DNA of 64,000 nt from Streptomyces olivochromogenes (GTDB taxonomy: Bacteria > Actinomycetota > Actinomycetes > Streptomycetales > Streptomycetaceae), in NCBI RefSeq assembly GCF_021538895.1, contig NZ_JADDRL010000022.1, forward strand, positions 42,017 to 106,016, written 5' to 3'. Both the position numbers and the translations under genes were made by a program. Below, piece after piece: positions 40,392 to 49,855 of this stretch (position 1 is its first letter; each line of letters starts with the position of its first letter). The notes under the pieces were generated by a model. The model saw only the letters and a program-made list of their open reading frames with translations, had not been told where the DNA came from and ran no database searches.

Positions 40392-43300
40392 CCTCACAGG
40401 CGCAGCAGGCCGGTTCGGAGCAGGCCGCCGAACAGCGCCGGCGCAAGCGCAAGGAGCGGGCCGCCAAGTCCCGTGCCCCGGAACCGAAGAACATCGTCAG
40501 CGGCGCCGGTCAGCCGCTCGATCCCGGCGTGCGACGCGAGTTGGAGGAGCAGCTCGGGCACGACCTCGGTCGCGTACGGCTGCACACCGGCCGCGACGCC
40601 GCACAGCTGACGGAGCTGCTCGGGGCGGACGCGGTCGCCGTCGGCCAGGACATCCTCTTCCGCGAGGGCGCCTTCAAGCCCGGCACCGACGAAGGCCGCC
40701 GCCTGCTCGCCCACGAACTGCTGCACACCGTGCAGAACCCGCACGGCCTCGGCGCCCTGCGCGCCGGACGCGAGCCGGGCGCGGTCAGCCTGCCGCAGCA
40801 GGCGATCGAGCGGGAGGCCGAGACGGCCGCGCGTGACCTCGTACGACCGGAGCGCGAACCGTCCGCCCCGGAGGTGGAGGAGGGACAGGCCACCCCGGGC
40901 TGGCTGCGGTACGCGACCGTCGACGCGGACCGGATGCGGACCGAGGCCGTCGATCCGGCGAGCCTCGTGGACCGGCTCGCGGGCGGAGTGCTGCGCTCCC
41001 TGCGCGGCGACCCCGCCGACCTCTCCGGCCGCGTGCGGATGCAACTCGCCCGCATGTCACCGCAGTTGCAGGACTCCGTACTCGACCGGCTCGAAGTCCG
41101 CCTGCTCACCCCCGAGTTCGACCGGCTGCTGGAACTCGCGGAGCAGGCCACCGAGCGCGCCCCGGAGCTGCAGCCCACCCAGACACCGCAGGCCGAGCCC
41201 GACCTGTTCGAGCTCCTGGGCGTCGAACGCGTCCACTGGCAGCTGAAGCAGGACGGCGACCGGGACACGCAGGACAAGAAGGCCACCGACGCCCGCGAGG
41301 AGCGGCGCGACGCACGGGACCGCGACGAGAAGTACGGCAGTGACCGCAGCCGGGCCCGCTCGGACGCCGCCGTGGAGGACCAGGACGCCGCGCGGCGCAC
41401 CGAGCAGGAGGACGCGCGCGAACAGTCCCGTCAACAGGCCCGGGAGGAACAGCAGCAGGAGGACGACCGGCAGTCCGCCGACCGGGCCCACGTCGACGAG
41501 GCCTCCGACCAGCGCGCCCAGGGGCAGCGGGACGGCACCGAACAGGCCAAGGAGGAACGCAAGGCTCAGCGGGACCGGGAGGAGCAGGACCCGGAACAGG
41601 CGAACGCACCCGGTTCCGACAGGCGCCGGCGCCAGGACCGGGCGACCCAACCCGCCGCCGGCGCCAAGCGGGAGCAACTCGACCCCAAGGCCAAGGGCCA
41701 GCCCGGGCCCGTACGTCCCGAGAAGGTCGACGAGCGCGCCGAACAGCCGGACAGCGCGCTGTCCGAACACGGCCTCAACGAGAAGGACGAGGACGAGGAG
41801 CAGCCCCGCGAGGAGGAGCGTCCGCTGGGCCTGGAGGCCGGCGCGGACGGCGAGGTCGACGGGCACGAGGAGCAGGAGGGCACACCCGGGGGCGGCGCCC
41901 AGGCGGCCGTGATCAAGCCCGAGGACCATCTGCCCGAGACGGACCTCGACCTGTCCGCCGTGCCGACCGCGCAGGAGCTCGCTCCCGGTGCGACCGAGCC
42001 CACCGTCCCCACGTTTCCCACCCCGCCCCCCACCCGGGCCGAACGCATCGAACAGGAACGGGAGAAGCAGGAGCAGGCCCAGGACGAGGACGTCGCGGGC
42101 CCCGACGCGAAGGCGCCCGGACAGGACGAGGGACCCGTCGAGGGCGAGGCACCCCAGCCCGAGGGCGGGCCCGTCGCCCGGGCCGGGGAGCGCGACGAGC
42201 AGGACCTGCAACCGGACAAGCCCACCGATCAGGAGGTCGGACCGGACCCGGGGACCGCCGACAAGGAGAGCCAGGAGCCGGAACCCGAACCGGCCTCGGC
42301 ACAGGGGGACGAGCAGGACTCCGCCGACACCCGCCAGGAGCAGCGGGATCAGCACGACCGTACCCGGCAGGAAGAGCGCTCGGCGGAGCGCCCCGGGGTG
42401 CGTTCGGAAGCCGTGCTTGCCGCGTCGGCCACCACCGATGCCGTACGACCCGCGGGCGCGTCGGCCCCGAGCACGGCCGTCGAGGACCGCAACCCCTCGC
42501 CCGCCGTGCGCCGGGACGCCGAGCCGTCCAGACCGCAGCGGGAGGCACCGGCCGCCAAGAGCGCCGTACCCAAGGAGAGCGGGCCGGGCGCCGCACCGCG
42601 CGGCGGCCGGGTCGGGGAGAGCGAGCGGGTCGGTCCGACGACCGCTGCCGGACCCGGCGCGGCACCGTCGGCAGCGCAGGCGGCGGTCAGCCCCGCCGCC
42701 GAACAGACCGACAACCCCGGCAGGCTGGGCGCGCCCGAAGGAGCGCAGCCCCAGCCCGAGGCCTCCCTGGAGAAGGACGGCGGCGGCTGCGCGCCGCCCG
42801 AGCCCGCGCCCGAGAAGGACGACGGCGCGCAGGGGAGTTGCGGCGGTGGCGGTGGCGCGGCCGCCGAGGAGAAGGAGAAGCAGGAGGAGCCGCCGGACGT
42901 CTCCGGTCAGGACCCCAAGGCCGCCGTCCAGACGGTCAGCAGGCTCGCGCCCGACCAGGCCGCCGCCGCCATGCCCGGCGTCGGCCGTGCCGTGGACAAG
43001 AAGGTGGGCCAGGAGCAGCAGCGGCTCGCCGCCGCCCCGCCAACCCGGGAACGGCCCTCCGGCGCGCCCCAGACGCGTTCGGCGCCGCCCGAGGCCGCCC
43101 CGCCCGCGGACCAGGTCACCGGCAGCGTCGAGAAGCTCGGCCCCGAGGATCAGGGCGACAAGCAGCAGGCCAAGGGCAGCGACAAGGCGCAGGGGCAGAA
43201 CCCCACCGACAACGTCGCCCCGCCGCCCCCGCCGGTCGCCGCCGAACTCAACGCCGACGAGGCCAAGAGCGTCGAGGCCGCGGCCGACTCCGTACCGACG

Positions 43301-46300
43301 GTCGACCCGGCGCTGCGGAACAAGACGGTCGGACCCGCGCCCAAGATCCGCCTGGAGGGCGCCAGCGACCCCAAGCGCACCGACGACCAGGCCAAGGCCC
43401 TCAAGGACAAGCAGAACGACATCCACAGCACCGGCCGCGAGGACGCGGCCAAGCCGATGGGCGAGGACCAGGTCTTCCCCGACGCGCCCCGGGAGCGGCT
43501 GGTCGGCAAGGCGGCCGTCGGCGGGGGCGGCAAGGGCGCGCAACTGCAGGCCGGTACGGCGCCCAAGGCCGGCGTGGGCGCGGTGGCCAAGCAGGAGAAG
43601 GGCACCGAGATCGACGCCGCGGCGGGCCGGGCCCAGGGGGACCTGACCGCCAAGGAGAAGGAACAGCAGCAGGGCGAGCAGCAGGCCAAGCGGGACAAGC
43701 AGGCCGAGATCGACCGTGAGGTCGACCGCAACACCCAGCAGCAGACCGGGGAACGCGGCCGGGTGGCCGACGAGGTCCAGCAGCAGCGCGAGCAGTGGCG
43801 GACCGAGCAGGACAGCAGGATCGAGGACGCGGACACCAAGTCCGAGAAGGAACACACCACCAAGAACAAGGAGATCGTCAAGGCCCGCGACGACAAGGAC
43901 AAGGAGATCGAGGGCCGCAAGGACCAGGACAACCAGAAGATCGACGCCGAGCGGGAGAAGTCGGAGAAGGAGGCCCAGAAGAAGAAGGAGGAGAAGAAGC
44001 CCTCCGGCGGCTTCTTCGGCTGGATCGCCGACAAGGTCAAGAGCTTCTTCAACGCCCTCCTCGAAGCGGTCACCGCGATCTTCGACGCCGCCCGCAAGGC
44101 CGTCAACGGCATCATCGACACCTTCAAGGACTGGGCCAACAAGGCGATCGACTTCGTCCGCGACCTGGCGGTCAACGCGATCAACGCGCTCGCCGACGCG
44201 CTGATCGCGATCGGGGACGTGCTGCTCGCCGCGTTCCCGGAGTTGCGGGACAAGTTCCGCAACGCCATCGAAGGGATGCGGGACCGGGCCATCGCCACGG
44301 TCAACCGGCTGGCGGACGACCTCAAGAAGGGGGTCAACGCCCTTCTCGACGCCCTGGCGGCCGGCCTCAACAAACTCCTCGACGTCCTCGAAGCCGGCCT
44401 CAAGTCCGTCATCCAGTCCTTCCAGTCCATGATCCTCAGCGCGATCAAGTTCGCGCAGGCCGCGATCGAGGCGCTCGGCAAGTTCGCCGCGCTCGTCGCC
44501 GACATCGCGCCGGACCCGGGCGGCTGGCTGTCCAAGGCGGGCAGCTCGGCGAAGACGGGCATCACCGACCACCTCTGGGGCGCCATCAAGGTCGCCGTGA
44601 AGCAGTGGTTCGACACCAAGGTCGAGGGCATCCTGGGCCTCGGCAAGGCCATCATCGACGTCCTGGTCAAGGGCTGCGTGTCCATCAAGCAGATGGGCAA
44701 GATGGCCTGGGACGCGATCATCGCCTCCCTGCCGATGATGATCGCCACACTGGTCATCGAGAAGGTCGTCTCGATGCTGGTCCCGGCGGCCGGCGCGATC
44801 CTCACCATCGTCCAGGGCCTGATGGCGGCCTGGCAGAGCCTCAGCTCCATCCTCTCCGCGTTCTCCAAGTTCTGGGCCTACCTGAAGGCGGTCAAGGCGG
44901 GCCCCGCGGCCTGTCTGTTCGCCGAGGCGGTCGCGGCGGGCGTCGTCGCCCTCCTCGACCTCATCACCAACATGCTCCTGGCCCGCCTCTCCTCCGCCGC
45001 CAAGGGCGTCGGCAAGCGCCTCAAGGGCATGGCCCAGAAGATCACCGAGGGCCTGAAGAAGACGGGCCGCGGCGCGCGCAAGGCAGCCGGCGAGGCCGTC
45101 AACAAGGCCCGTGGCGCCCTGCGCAACGCCCACGACCGCCTGGGCGAACCGGCACGCCCCAACCACCCGAAGGGGCGGCCGACCCCTGACCCCAAGGCGC
45201 CCCCGAAGGCGAAGGACCACGCGACGCCCAAGTCACCGGCGAAGCAGGAGCCGACGGCGAAGCCGGCAGAGTCGAAGCCCCAGGATTCGACCCGCCGCGA
45301 CGCGGACCGGACGCCCGACCGGGAGCAGAACCGTCCACAGGACCGCGACAGGCCCAGGGACCAGGAGAGGCCCCACGAGAAGGGCGCCGAGCCCCGGACT
45401 CCGTCCAAGAAGAACAAGGAGATCGAGGGCCCCAAGCCCACCAAGCCGAAGAAGCCCAAGTCCCCGGCGGGCAGGGCCCTCTCCAGGGCGAAGGGCGCCG
45501 TCAAGTCGGCCCTGACGAAGGTCCGCAACGCGGCGAGGACCCTCGGCCGGAAACTGAAGAACTCCAAGCTGGGCAAGTCCCTGAAGAACGGCGCGTCCAA
45601 GCTCCGCGACTGGTTCAAGAAGAAGCGCGACCGGCTGCGCGACGACAGGCGGCGGCAGCATGAGCACAAGAGGCGGGAGCAGGACCAGAGGCGCAAGGAC
45701 GAGAAGTCCAAGGAGGCGAAGGAGGCGCGGCTTCTCAAGATCACTGAAAGGCTGCGGCCACAGGTGTCCCGCCTACTCCGCAAGGGAGTTCCCGCGCCCG
45801 TGCTCACTGGCGCCCTCGCCGGATTCCGTGTGTGGTATCGCCTCAGCGGCTTGCGCCGCATCGGTGACGATACCTTCGACCTGGAAGCCTCACTCAACCC
45901 GCGCAAGGTCTTCATCGGGGGTACGACGGTCAATGTCGATCGTTTGCTCCTCTTCATTCGTGAGTTGGGTCAGGAAGTTCTTGATGTCGGCAACGCGCGA
46001 ATGAACAGGAGCGCGGACGAGCGGAACGCGCAGATGAGAAGGGGTGAAGAACCGAGTGACACGCCCGTCGGTCTTGGTGTGGACCGACCGGCCGGCAGTC
46101 GGCGCCCTCGCTTCCAGTTCAACATCGCCTCTGGAGTGGAAGCGCCGGAAGTCACGGCCGCTTGGGCTCGATACCTTCCCTATGCGCACACGGCGCGGGT
46201 ACCCGCCGGTGGCCGCCGGGCGGGGCGGCCGCAAGCGCATCGTCGAGACGACATGAACTTCTACCGGTCGGACGGGACCTCGGAAACGGTCACCAGGCAG

Positions 46301-46972
46301 ACTCCGTACACCAACTCCACGAACTGGCGTATCAGGGCCCGGAATCGACTCGTGCATGTCGCCAACACACTGGGCTACAAGCGAGGCAAGGGGCGTCCGG
46401 GGAGCATTATCGCGACCTATGAGGAACAGTCCGAAATGATGGCCGCTTTGGGGACCGGGCAGCAAAGTCACGCTGCCGACGTACTGAGCGGTCTACGAGG
46501 TGGTCCGGCCGCCGCCGACGCGCTGGCCCTCGGCGGCTGGTGGTTCCATCAGGAAGGATTGCGGAATCCGGCGGCCCGGGTTCTGGCGCTTGCGCAGTTG
46601 GAGATGTCAGCGACCGGGGCGTCGTCTCTCGATCGGGAAACCCTGCGCTTCCCCATGCGGGGTCTTGATCGGATACCGAGGGGGATGCGGGCCCAGCGCA
46701 TGGCTGACGAACTGCAGAGTCACCTCTATGAGGGCGCAGGGCCCACGAGGGGGGCGCGGATGCTGCGTGTTCAAGAGGTGGCCGTTCTTCGGCGCTGGGT
46801 GCAGAGCCTCGACATCAAGGTCGACACCCAGCAGTCGGCACAGCGGCAGGAGCGTGAGCTCTTCCAGCAACTCCGGCAGCACGTGCACGAAATGGTGGGC
46901 ATCCGAGCGGAAGAAGCGAACGTAAGCTTCTACCGACGTCTCGATGCCATAGCCAGGAGAGCAGGTCTGTAG
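40388..46972 (+). CDS. Giant DUF4157 cargo/tape-measure-like protein with unknown C-terminal effector domain
   Basis: A 2,194-residue protein. Residues 38-118 form a DUF4157 (eCIS-core) domain: QPLDPGVRRELEEQLGHDLG and LLAHELLHTVQ, with an intact HExxH at 109-113. Residues about 296-1,085 are disordered and very rich in Asp/Glu/Arg/Gln/Pro; 1,085-1,203 form a charged coiled coil; 1,204-1,560 are amphipathic to hydrophobic helices (GGFFGWIADKVKSFFNALLE, MMIATLVIEKVVSMLV), like phage tape measures or pore-formers. A Lys/Pro linker (1,560-1,780) precedes a C-terminal domain of about 400 residues with no family I recognise and with different base composition. It probably rides in the tube lumen as cargo, with the end as toxin. 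GTG start overlaps the previous stop. Confidence 0.9.
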   Translation: MTSQAQQAGSEQAAEQRRRKRKERAAKSRAPEPKNIVSGAGQPLDPGVRRELEEQLGHDLGRVRLHTGRDAAQLTELLGADAVAVGQDILFREGAFKPGTDEGRRLLAHELLHTVQNPHGLGALRAGREPGAVSLPQQAIEREAETAARDLVRPEREPSAPEVEEGQATPGWLRYATVDADRMRTEAVDPASLVDRLAGGVLRSLRGDPADLSGRVRMQLARMSPQLQDSVLDRLEVRLLTPEFDRLLELAEQATERAPELQPTQTPQAEPDLFELLGVERVHWQLKQDGDRDTQDKKATDAREERRDARDRDEKYGSDRSRARSDAAVEDQDAARRTEQEDAREQSRQQAREEQQQEDDRQSADRAHVDEASDQRAQGQRDGTEQAKEERKAQRDREEQDPEQANAPGSDRRRRQDRATQPAAGAKREQLDPKAKGQPGPVRPEKVDERAEQPDSALSEHGLNEKDEDEEQPREEERPLGLEAGADGEVDGHEEQEGTPGGGAQAAVIKPEDHLPETDLDLSAVPTAQELAPGATEPTVPTFPTPPPTRAERIEQEREKQEQAQDEDVAGPDAKAPGQDEGPVEGEAPQPEGGPVARAGERDEQDLQPDKPTDQEVGPDPGTADKESQEPEPEPASAQGDEQDSADTRQEQRDQHDRTRQEERSAERPGVRSEAVLAASATTDAVRPAGASAPSTAVEDRNPSPAVRRDAEPSRPQREAPAAKSAVPKESGPGAAPRGGRVGESERVGPTTAAGPGAAPSAAQAAVSPAAEQTDNPGRLGAPEGAQPQPEASLEKDGGGCAPPEPAPEKDDGAQGSCGGGGGAAAEEKEKQEEPPDVSGQDPKAAVQTVSRLAPDQAAAAMPGVGRAVDKKVGQEQQRLAAAPPTRERPSGAPQTRSAPPEAAPPADQVTGSVEKLGPEDQGDKQQAKGSDKAQGQNPTDNVAPPPPPVAAELNADEAKSVEAAADSVPTVDPALRNKTVGPAPKIRLEGASDPKRTDDQAKALKDKQNDIHSTGREDAAKPMGEDQVFPDAPRERLVGKAAVGGGGKGAQLQAGTAPKAGVGAVAKQEKGTEIDAAAGRAQGDLTAKEKEQQQGEQQAKRDKQAEIDREVDRNTQQQTGERGRVADEVQQQREQWRTEQDSRIEDADTKSEKEHTTKNKEIVKARDDKDKEIEGRKDQDNQKIDAEREKSEKEAQKKKEEKKPSGGFFGWIADKVKSFFNALLEAVTAIFDAARKAVNGIIDTFKDWANKAIDFVRDLAVNAINALADALIAIGDVLLAAFPELRDKFRNAIEGMRDRAIATVNRLADDLKKGVNALLDALAAGLNKLLDVLEAGLKSVIQSFQSMILSAIKFAQAAIEALGKFAALVADIAPDPGGWLSKAGSSAKTGITDHLWGAIKVAVKQWFDTKVEGILGLGKAIIDVLVKGCVSIKQMGKMAWDAIIASLPMMIATLVIEKVVSMLVPAAGAILTIVQGLMAAWQSLSSILSAFSKFWAYLKAVKAGPAACLFAEAVAAGVVALLDLITNMLLARLSSAAKGVGKRLKGMAQKITEGLKKTGRGARKAAGEAVNKARGALRNAHDRLGEPARPNHPKGRPTPDPKAPPKAKDHATPKSPAKQEPTAKPAESKPQDSTRRDADRTPDREQNRPQDRDRPRDQERPHEKGAEPRTPSKKNKEIEGPKPTKPKKPKSPAGRALSRAKGAVKSALTKVRNAARTLGRKLKNSKLGKSLKNGASKLRDWFKKKRDRLRDDRRRQHEHKRREQDQRRKDEKSKEAKEARLLKITERLRPQVSRLLRKGVPAPVLTGALAGFRVWYRLSGLRRIGDDTFDLEASLNPRKVFIGGTTVNVDRLLLFIRELGQEVLDVGNARMNRSADERNAQMRRGEEPSDTPVGLGVDRPAGSRRPRFQFNIASGVEAPEVTAAWARYLPYAHTARVPAGGRRAGRPQAHRRDDMNFYRSDGTSETVTRQTPYTNSTNWRIRARNRLVHVANTLGYKRGKGRPGSIIATYEEQSEMMAALGTGQQSHAADVLSGLRGGPAAADALALGGWWFHQEGLRNPAARVLALAQLEMSATGASSLDRETLRFPMRGLDRIPRGMRAQRMADELQSHLYEGAGPTRGARMLRVQEVAVLRRWVQSLDIKVDTQQSAQRQERELFQQLRQHVHEMVGIRAEEANVSFYRRLDAIARRAGL

Positions 46973-46974
46973 CC

Positions 46975-47565
46975 GTGCCCGATTACATTCAGAGTCAGCA
47001 TCTGGTGCTGCGCAATCACCCGGCGGACGACCGTGTCGAAGAGTATGCAAATGCCCATGGCTGGCCCCTTGTTCATGAGCACGAGGGCATTCCGGGCGAA
47101 GAACCGATGTATATCGTCTGGGACATCGCGCCCGGTCTTTCTCTCTATTACGCCGAGGATGAAGTTGCGCCCATCAGCTATGTGTTCGTCCGTAGCAGTA
47201 CGCCCGAGATGGCGTCGATGGCGTTGGAAGCGATCCGTCGCGACCTCAATCCATGGACTGTGCCGGAGATCATCGCCGCGTACGGTGAGGCGACACACCC
47301 CGCCGCGAAGGCGAGGAATCTGATTCGTATGGCCATCGGAGCATCTCGTGAGTTCACCCAGGACATCATCCGGTGCATCGATTCGGCGCTGCATGAGGAA
47401 GACGCGCGGCTGCGCGGCTCGGGAATCAGTGCCATTTCCTACTTGATGTGGCCTGAATGCCGCGCCTTGTTGCGGGACACCGCTCGCAATGATCCGGACG
47501 CCATCACCAGGCAGCGGGCGCTGGAAACGCTGGACGAGTTCGACGAGTTGGGGGTTGATGAGTAG
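46975..47565 (+). CDS. HEAT-like small protein, candidate immunity protein for the giant effector
   Basis: A 196-residue soluble protein starting with GTG 2 nt after the giant protein's stop. The N-terminal half is alpha/beta (MPDYIQSQHLVLRNHPADDR, MYIVWDIAPGLSLYY). The C-terminal half has two or three HEAT/PBS-lyase-like helical pairs (ARLRGSGISAISYLMWPECR, DPDAITRQRALETLDEF). Codon use and GC match the C-terminal domain of the giant protein rather than the rest of the locus. By analogy with polymorphic toxin systems it may neutralise that domain; this is inference only. Confidence 0.8.
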   Translation: MPDYIQSQHLVLRNHPADDRVEEYANAHGWPLVHEHEGIPGEEPMYIVWDIAPGLSLYYAEDEVAPISYVFVRSSTPEMASMALEAIRRDLNPWTVPEIIAAYGEATHPAAKARNLIRMAIGASREFTQDIIRCIDSALHEEDARLRGSGISAISYLMWPECRALLRDTARNDPDAITRQRALETLDEFDELGVDE

Positions 47566-47611
47566 TGACCGGAGCAGAGACAGTGCGCGACACGGCGTAC
47601 AGGGGCAGCCG

Positions 47612-48298
47612 ATGACCCGCTACGCAGACATCCCCAAACCCATCCGCTCCGGCATAGTCGTCGTCGACCCCGACCACGGCACCCCCCAGCGCATCATCGT
47701 GCTGCAGTTCAACCCGGACACCCTGGAGCGGAGCATCGCGCCGCAGTCCGCGGGGGACGGTGGGGACGGTGGCGGTGGTGGGGCGGGGAACGGGGATCGG
47801 AACGAGGCCCTGCGGTTGAAGGGGCCGGCGCAGGAGACCTGGAAGTTCACCGCCGAGATCGACGCCACCGATCAGCTGGAGATCGCCGCGCCCGACGGGA
47901 TCCACCCGCAGCTCGCCACCCTCGAAATGCTCGTGCAGCCGACCACCGCGCAACTGCGGGCGGCGACGCGTCTCTCGCAGCAGGGGGCCATCGAGATCAG
48001 CCCGATCGAGATGCCGTTGACGCTGTTCACCTGGGGGAGCAAGCGGGTCATGCCCGTCCGGCTCACCGAACTGTCCGTCAACGAGTCCGCCTTCGACGTC
48101 GATCTCAATCCGATCCGGGCCTCGCTCGGCATCGGGATGAAGATCCTGACCGTGAGTGATCTGCCAGCCGGGCACCGCGGTGCCGACCTGTACATGGCGC
48201 ACCTGGCACAGAAGGAGCGGCTCGCGGCCGCAGCGCGCGGCGGCAGCCTGGGCGCCCTCGGTCTGGGCGGCGTCGGACTCGTGACCGGAAGGGGATGA
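47612..48298 (+). CDS. CIS tube/baseplate adaptor protein (Pvc7 N-terminal type)
   Basis: A 228-residue protein resembling the contractile injection system tube-protein family (PF19266-like, first half of Pvc7/Afp7). Visible parts are PIRSGIVVVDPDHGTPQRII, LQFNPDTLERSI, TWKFTAEIDATDQLEIAAPD and IRASLGIGMKILTVSDLP. A Gly/Asp-rich loop (about 47-64) interrupts the domain. It likely links tube and hub. ATG 47612 is chosen; an upstream ATG 47558 overlapping the previous stop is possible. Confidence 0.85.
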   Translation: MTRYADIPKPIRSGIVVVDPDHGTPQRIIVLQFNPDTLERSIAPQSAGDGGDGGGGGAGNGDRNEALRLKGPAQETWKFTAEIDATDQLEIAAPDGIHPQLATLEMLVQPTTAQLRAATRLSQQGAIEISPIEMPLTLFTWGSKRVMPVRLTELSVNESAFDVDLNPIRASLGIGMKILTVSDLPAGHRGADLYMAHLAQKERLAAAARGGSLGALGLGGVGLVTGRG

Positions 48299-48690
48299 AC
48301 GAACACGCCATGGCGGACACCGAGCCTTACGAGAGCGCGCTGGACTCCGTACCCGGAGCCCACCCCTACCCGCGCACCAGCCGCTACCACGACGCCGAGA
48401 TCGGCGTGCACCGGTGCGCGGACGGGACCGAAGTGCGGTACACCAAGCGGCGGTTGCTGCCGCCGCTCAGCGAGGACACCGAGTACACCGAATACACCGA
48501 GGCGCACGTCGTCGGCACCGGAGAGCGGCCCGACCTGCTCGCGCAGCGCTTCCTCGGCGATCCCGGACAGTGGTGGCGGATCGCCGACGCCAACCCCGTC
48601 CTCGATCCACGGGAGTTGACGGAGGAGGCCGGGCGCGTCATCGGCATTCCGCTCGCCGGCGGGTTCCCGCGCGGAGAGCGGCGTGTCTGA
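48295..48690 (+). CDS. LysM/gp53-like baseplate protein
   Basis: A 131-residue protein whose C-terminal half has the gp53/LysM-like pattern RPDLLAQRFLGDPGQWWRIA and ADANPVLDPREL, found in baseplate wedge proteins and in the C-terminus of Pvc7. In this locus the Pvc7-equivalent is split into two genes. The start overlaps the preceding stop (ATGA). The TEYTEYTEA stretch is a small repeat near residue 65. Confidence 0.85.
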   Translation: MNEHAMADTEPYESALDSVPGAHPYPRTSRYHDAEIGVHRCADGTEVRYTKRRLLPPLSEDTEYTEYTEAHVVGTGERPDLLAQRFLGDPGQWWRIADANPVLDPRELTEEAGRVIGIPLAGGFPRGERRV

Positions 48691-49822
48691 ACAGCCCGTG
48701 GGGCAGGGCCCCGTCCACATCCAGCTCCTCATGGGCCCCACCCTGGCCCGCCCGGTCCCGGCCGAGGTCGCCGAGGCGCTGCTGTCCGCCCAGATCACCG
48801 CCACCGCGGGCGAGCGCAGCGGCTTCCAGTTCGCCTTCGACCTCACCAAGACCGGGCTGATCAACCAGCGGCTGCTGCCGGAGGGGTTCTTCGATCCGAA
48901 GACGCGCGTCATCCTCACCGTCAGCGTCCGCGGCACCCCCGAGGTGCTGTTCGACGGCCTGATCGTGCGGCAGGAGGTCGGCGCCAGCAACATACCGGGC
49001 CACTCCACCCTCACCCTCACCGGCGAGGACCTGACCCTGCTGATGGACCTGGAGGAGCGCACCGCCCGCTACCCCAACCTGCCGCCGTCCGAGCGCGTCC
49101 TCGCCATCCTGCGCCGCTACTCGGACTACGGCATCCGGCCGGACGTCTACACGGAGCAGGTGTCCCAGCCCCCGCACCAGGATCTCCGCGTGCACTGCCA
49201 GACCGGCACCGACCTGCAGTACGTCACCGAACTGGCGCGGGCCAACGGCTACACCTTCTATCTGGAGCCCGGCCCCAACCCCGGCCAGTCATCCGCCCGT
49301 TGGGGACCCGAGGTCCGGCTGGGCCTCAGGCAGCACGCGCTCAACGTCAACATGGACGCGGACTCCACCGTCGACCAGCTGACGTTCGCCTACGACGGTA
49401 CGGCCAGGGAGGAACCGCAGGCCCGATGGCAGGACCCGGGGACCCGCCAGTCGACCCTGCTGCCCCAGCCGCCGATCAGCCCCCTGCGCCCGCCCCTCGG
49501 CCGGCGGCCCACCCCGGCCCTCAAGCGCAAGACGCTCTCCGGCACCGCCAAGCAGCAGCGGGAGCAGGCCGAGGCCGAACTCCTGGCCCGGGCCGCCGTC
49601 TCCGCCGACGTCGTGTCCGGCTCCGGCTCGCTCGACGTCAACCGGCACGGCTACATCCTGCAGCCCCGCCGGCTGGTCGGCGTGCGCGGCGCGGGGCGGG
49701 CCTACGACGGCGACTACTACGTCAAGTCCGTCACCCACAACCTGCGCCCGGGCTCGTTCCAGCAGAACTTCACCCTCTCCCGAGAGGGCCTGGAAGCGCG
49801 CAGCGACTACGTCCGGCCGTAA
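48683..49822 (+). CDS. Baseplate hub protein (gpD/gp27-like, N-terminal Pvc8)
   Basis: A 379-residue late-control gpD/VgrG-type hub: FQFAFDLTKTGLINQRLLPE, VLFDGLIVRQEVG, GEDLTLLMDLEER, GTDLQYVTELARANGYTFYL and DYYVKSVTHNLRPGSFQQNF. A trimer would connect the tube's last ring to the spike. The Pro/Arg-rich segment 260-290 is a likely loop. GTG 48683 overlaps the preceding gene by 8 nt. Confidence 0.93.
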   Translation: MSEQPVGQGPVHIQLLMGPTLARPVPAEVAEALLSAQITATAGERSGFQFAFDLTKTGLINQRLLPEGFFDPKTRVILTVSVRGTPEVLFDGLIVRQEVGASNIPGHSTLTLTGEDLTLLMDLEERTARYPNLPPSERVLAILRRYSDYGIRPDVYTEQVSQPPHQDLRVHCQTGTDLQYVTELARANGYTFYLEPGPNPGQSSARWGPEVRLGLRQHALNVNMDADSTVDQLTFAYDGTAREEPQARWQDPGTRQSTLLPQPPISPLRPPLGRRPTPALKRKTLSGTAKQQREQAEAELLARAAVSADVVSGSGSLDVNRHGYILQPRRLVGVRGAGRAYDGDYYVKSVTHNLRPGSFQQNFTLSREGLEARSDYVRP

Positions 49823-49855
49823 GACCTCGACCCACCAACCAGGAGCACTCCCACC

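Noticed and set aside
41057..45220. 1,387-codon minus-strand open frame antisense to the giant DUF4157 gene
   Set aside because: It is Leu/Gly/Arg-rich low-complexity translation, arising because high GC removes stops opposite a Glu/Lys/Ala-rich gene. The plus strand carries the proper third-position bias.
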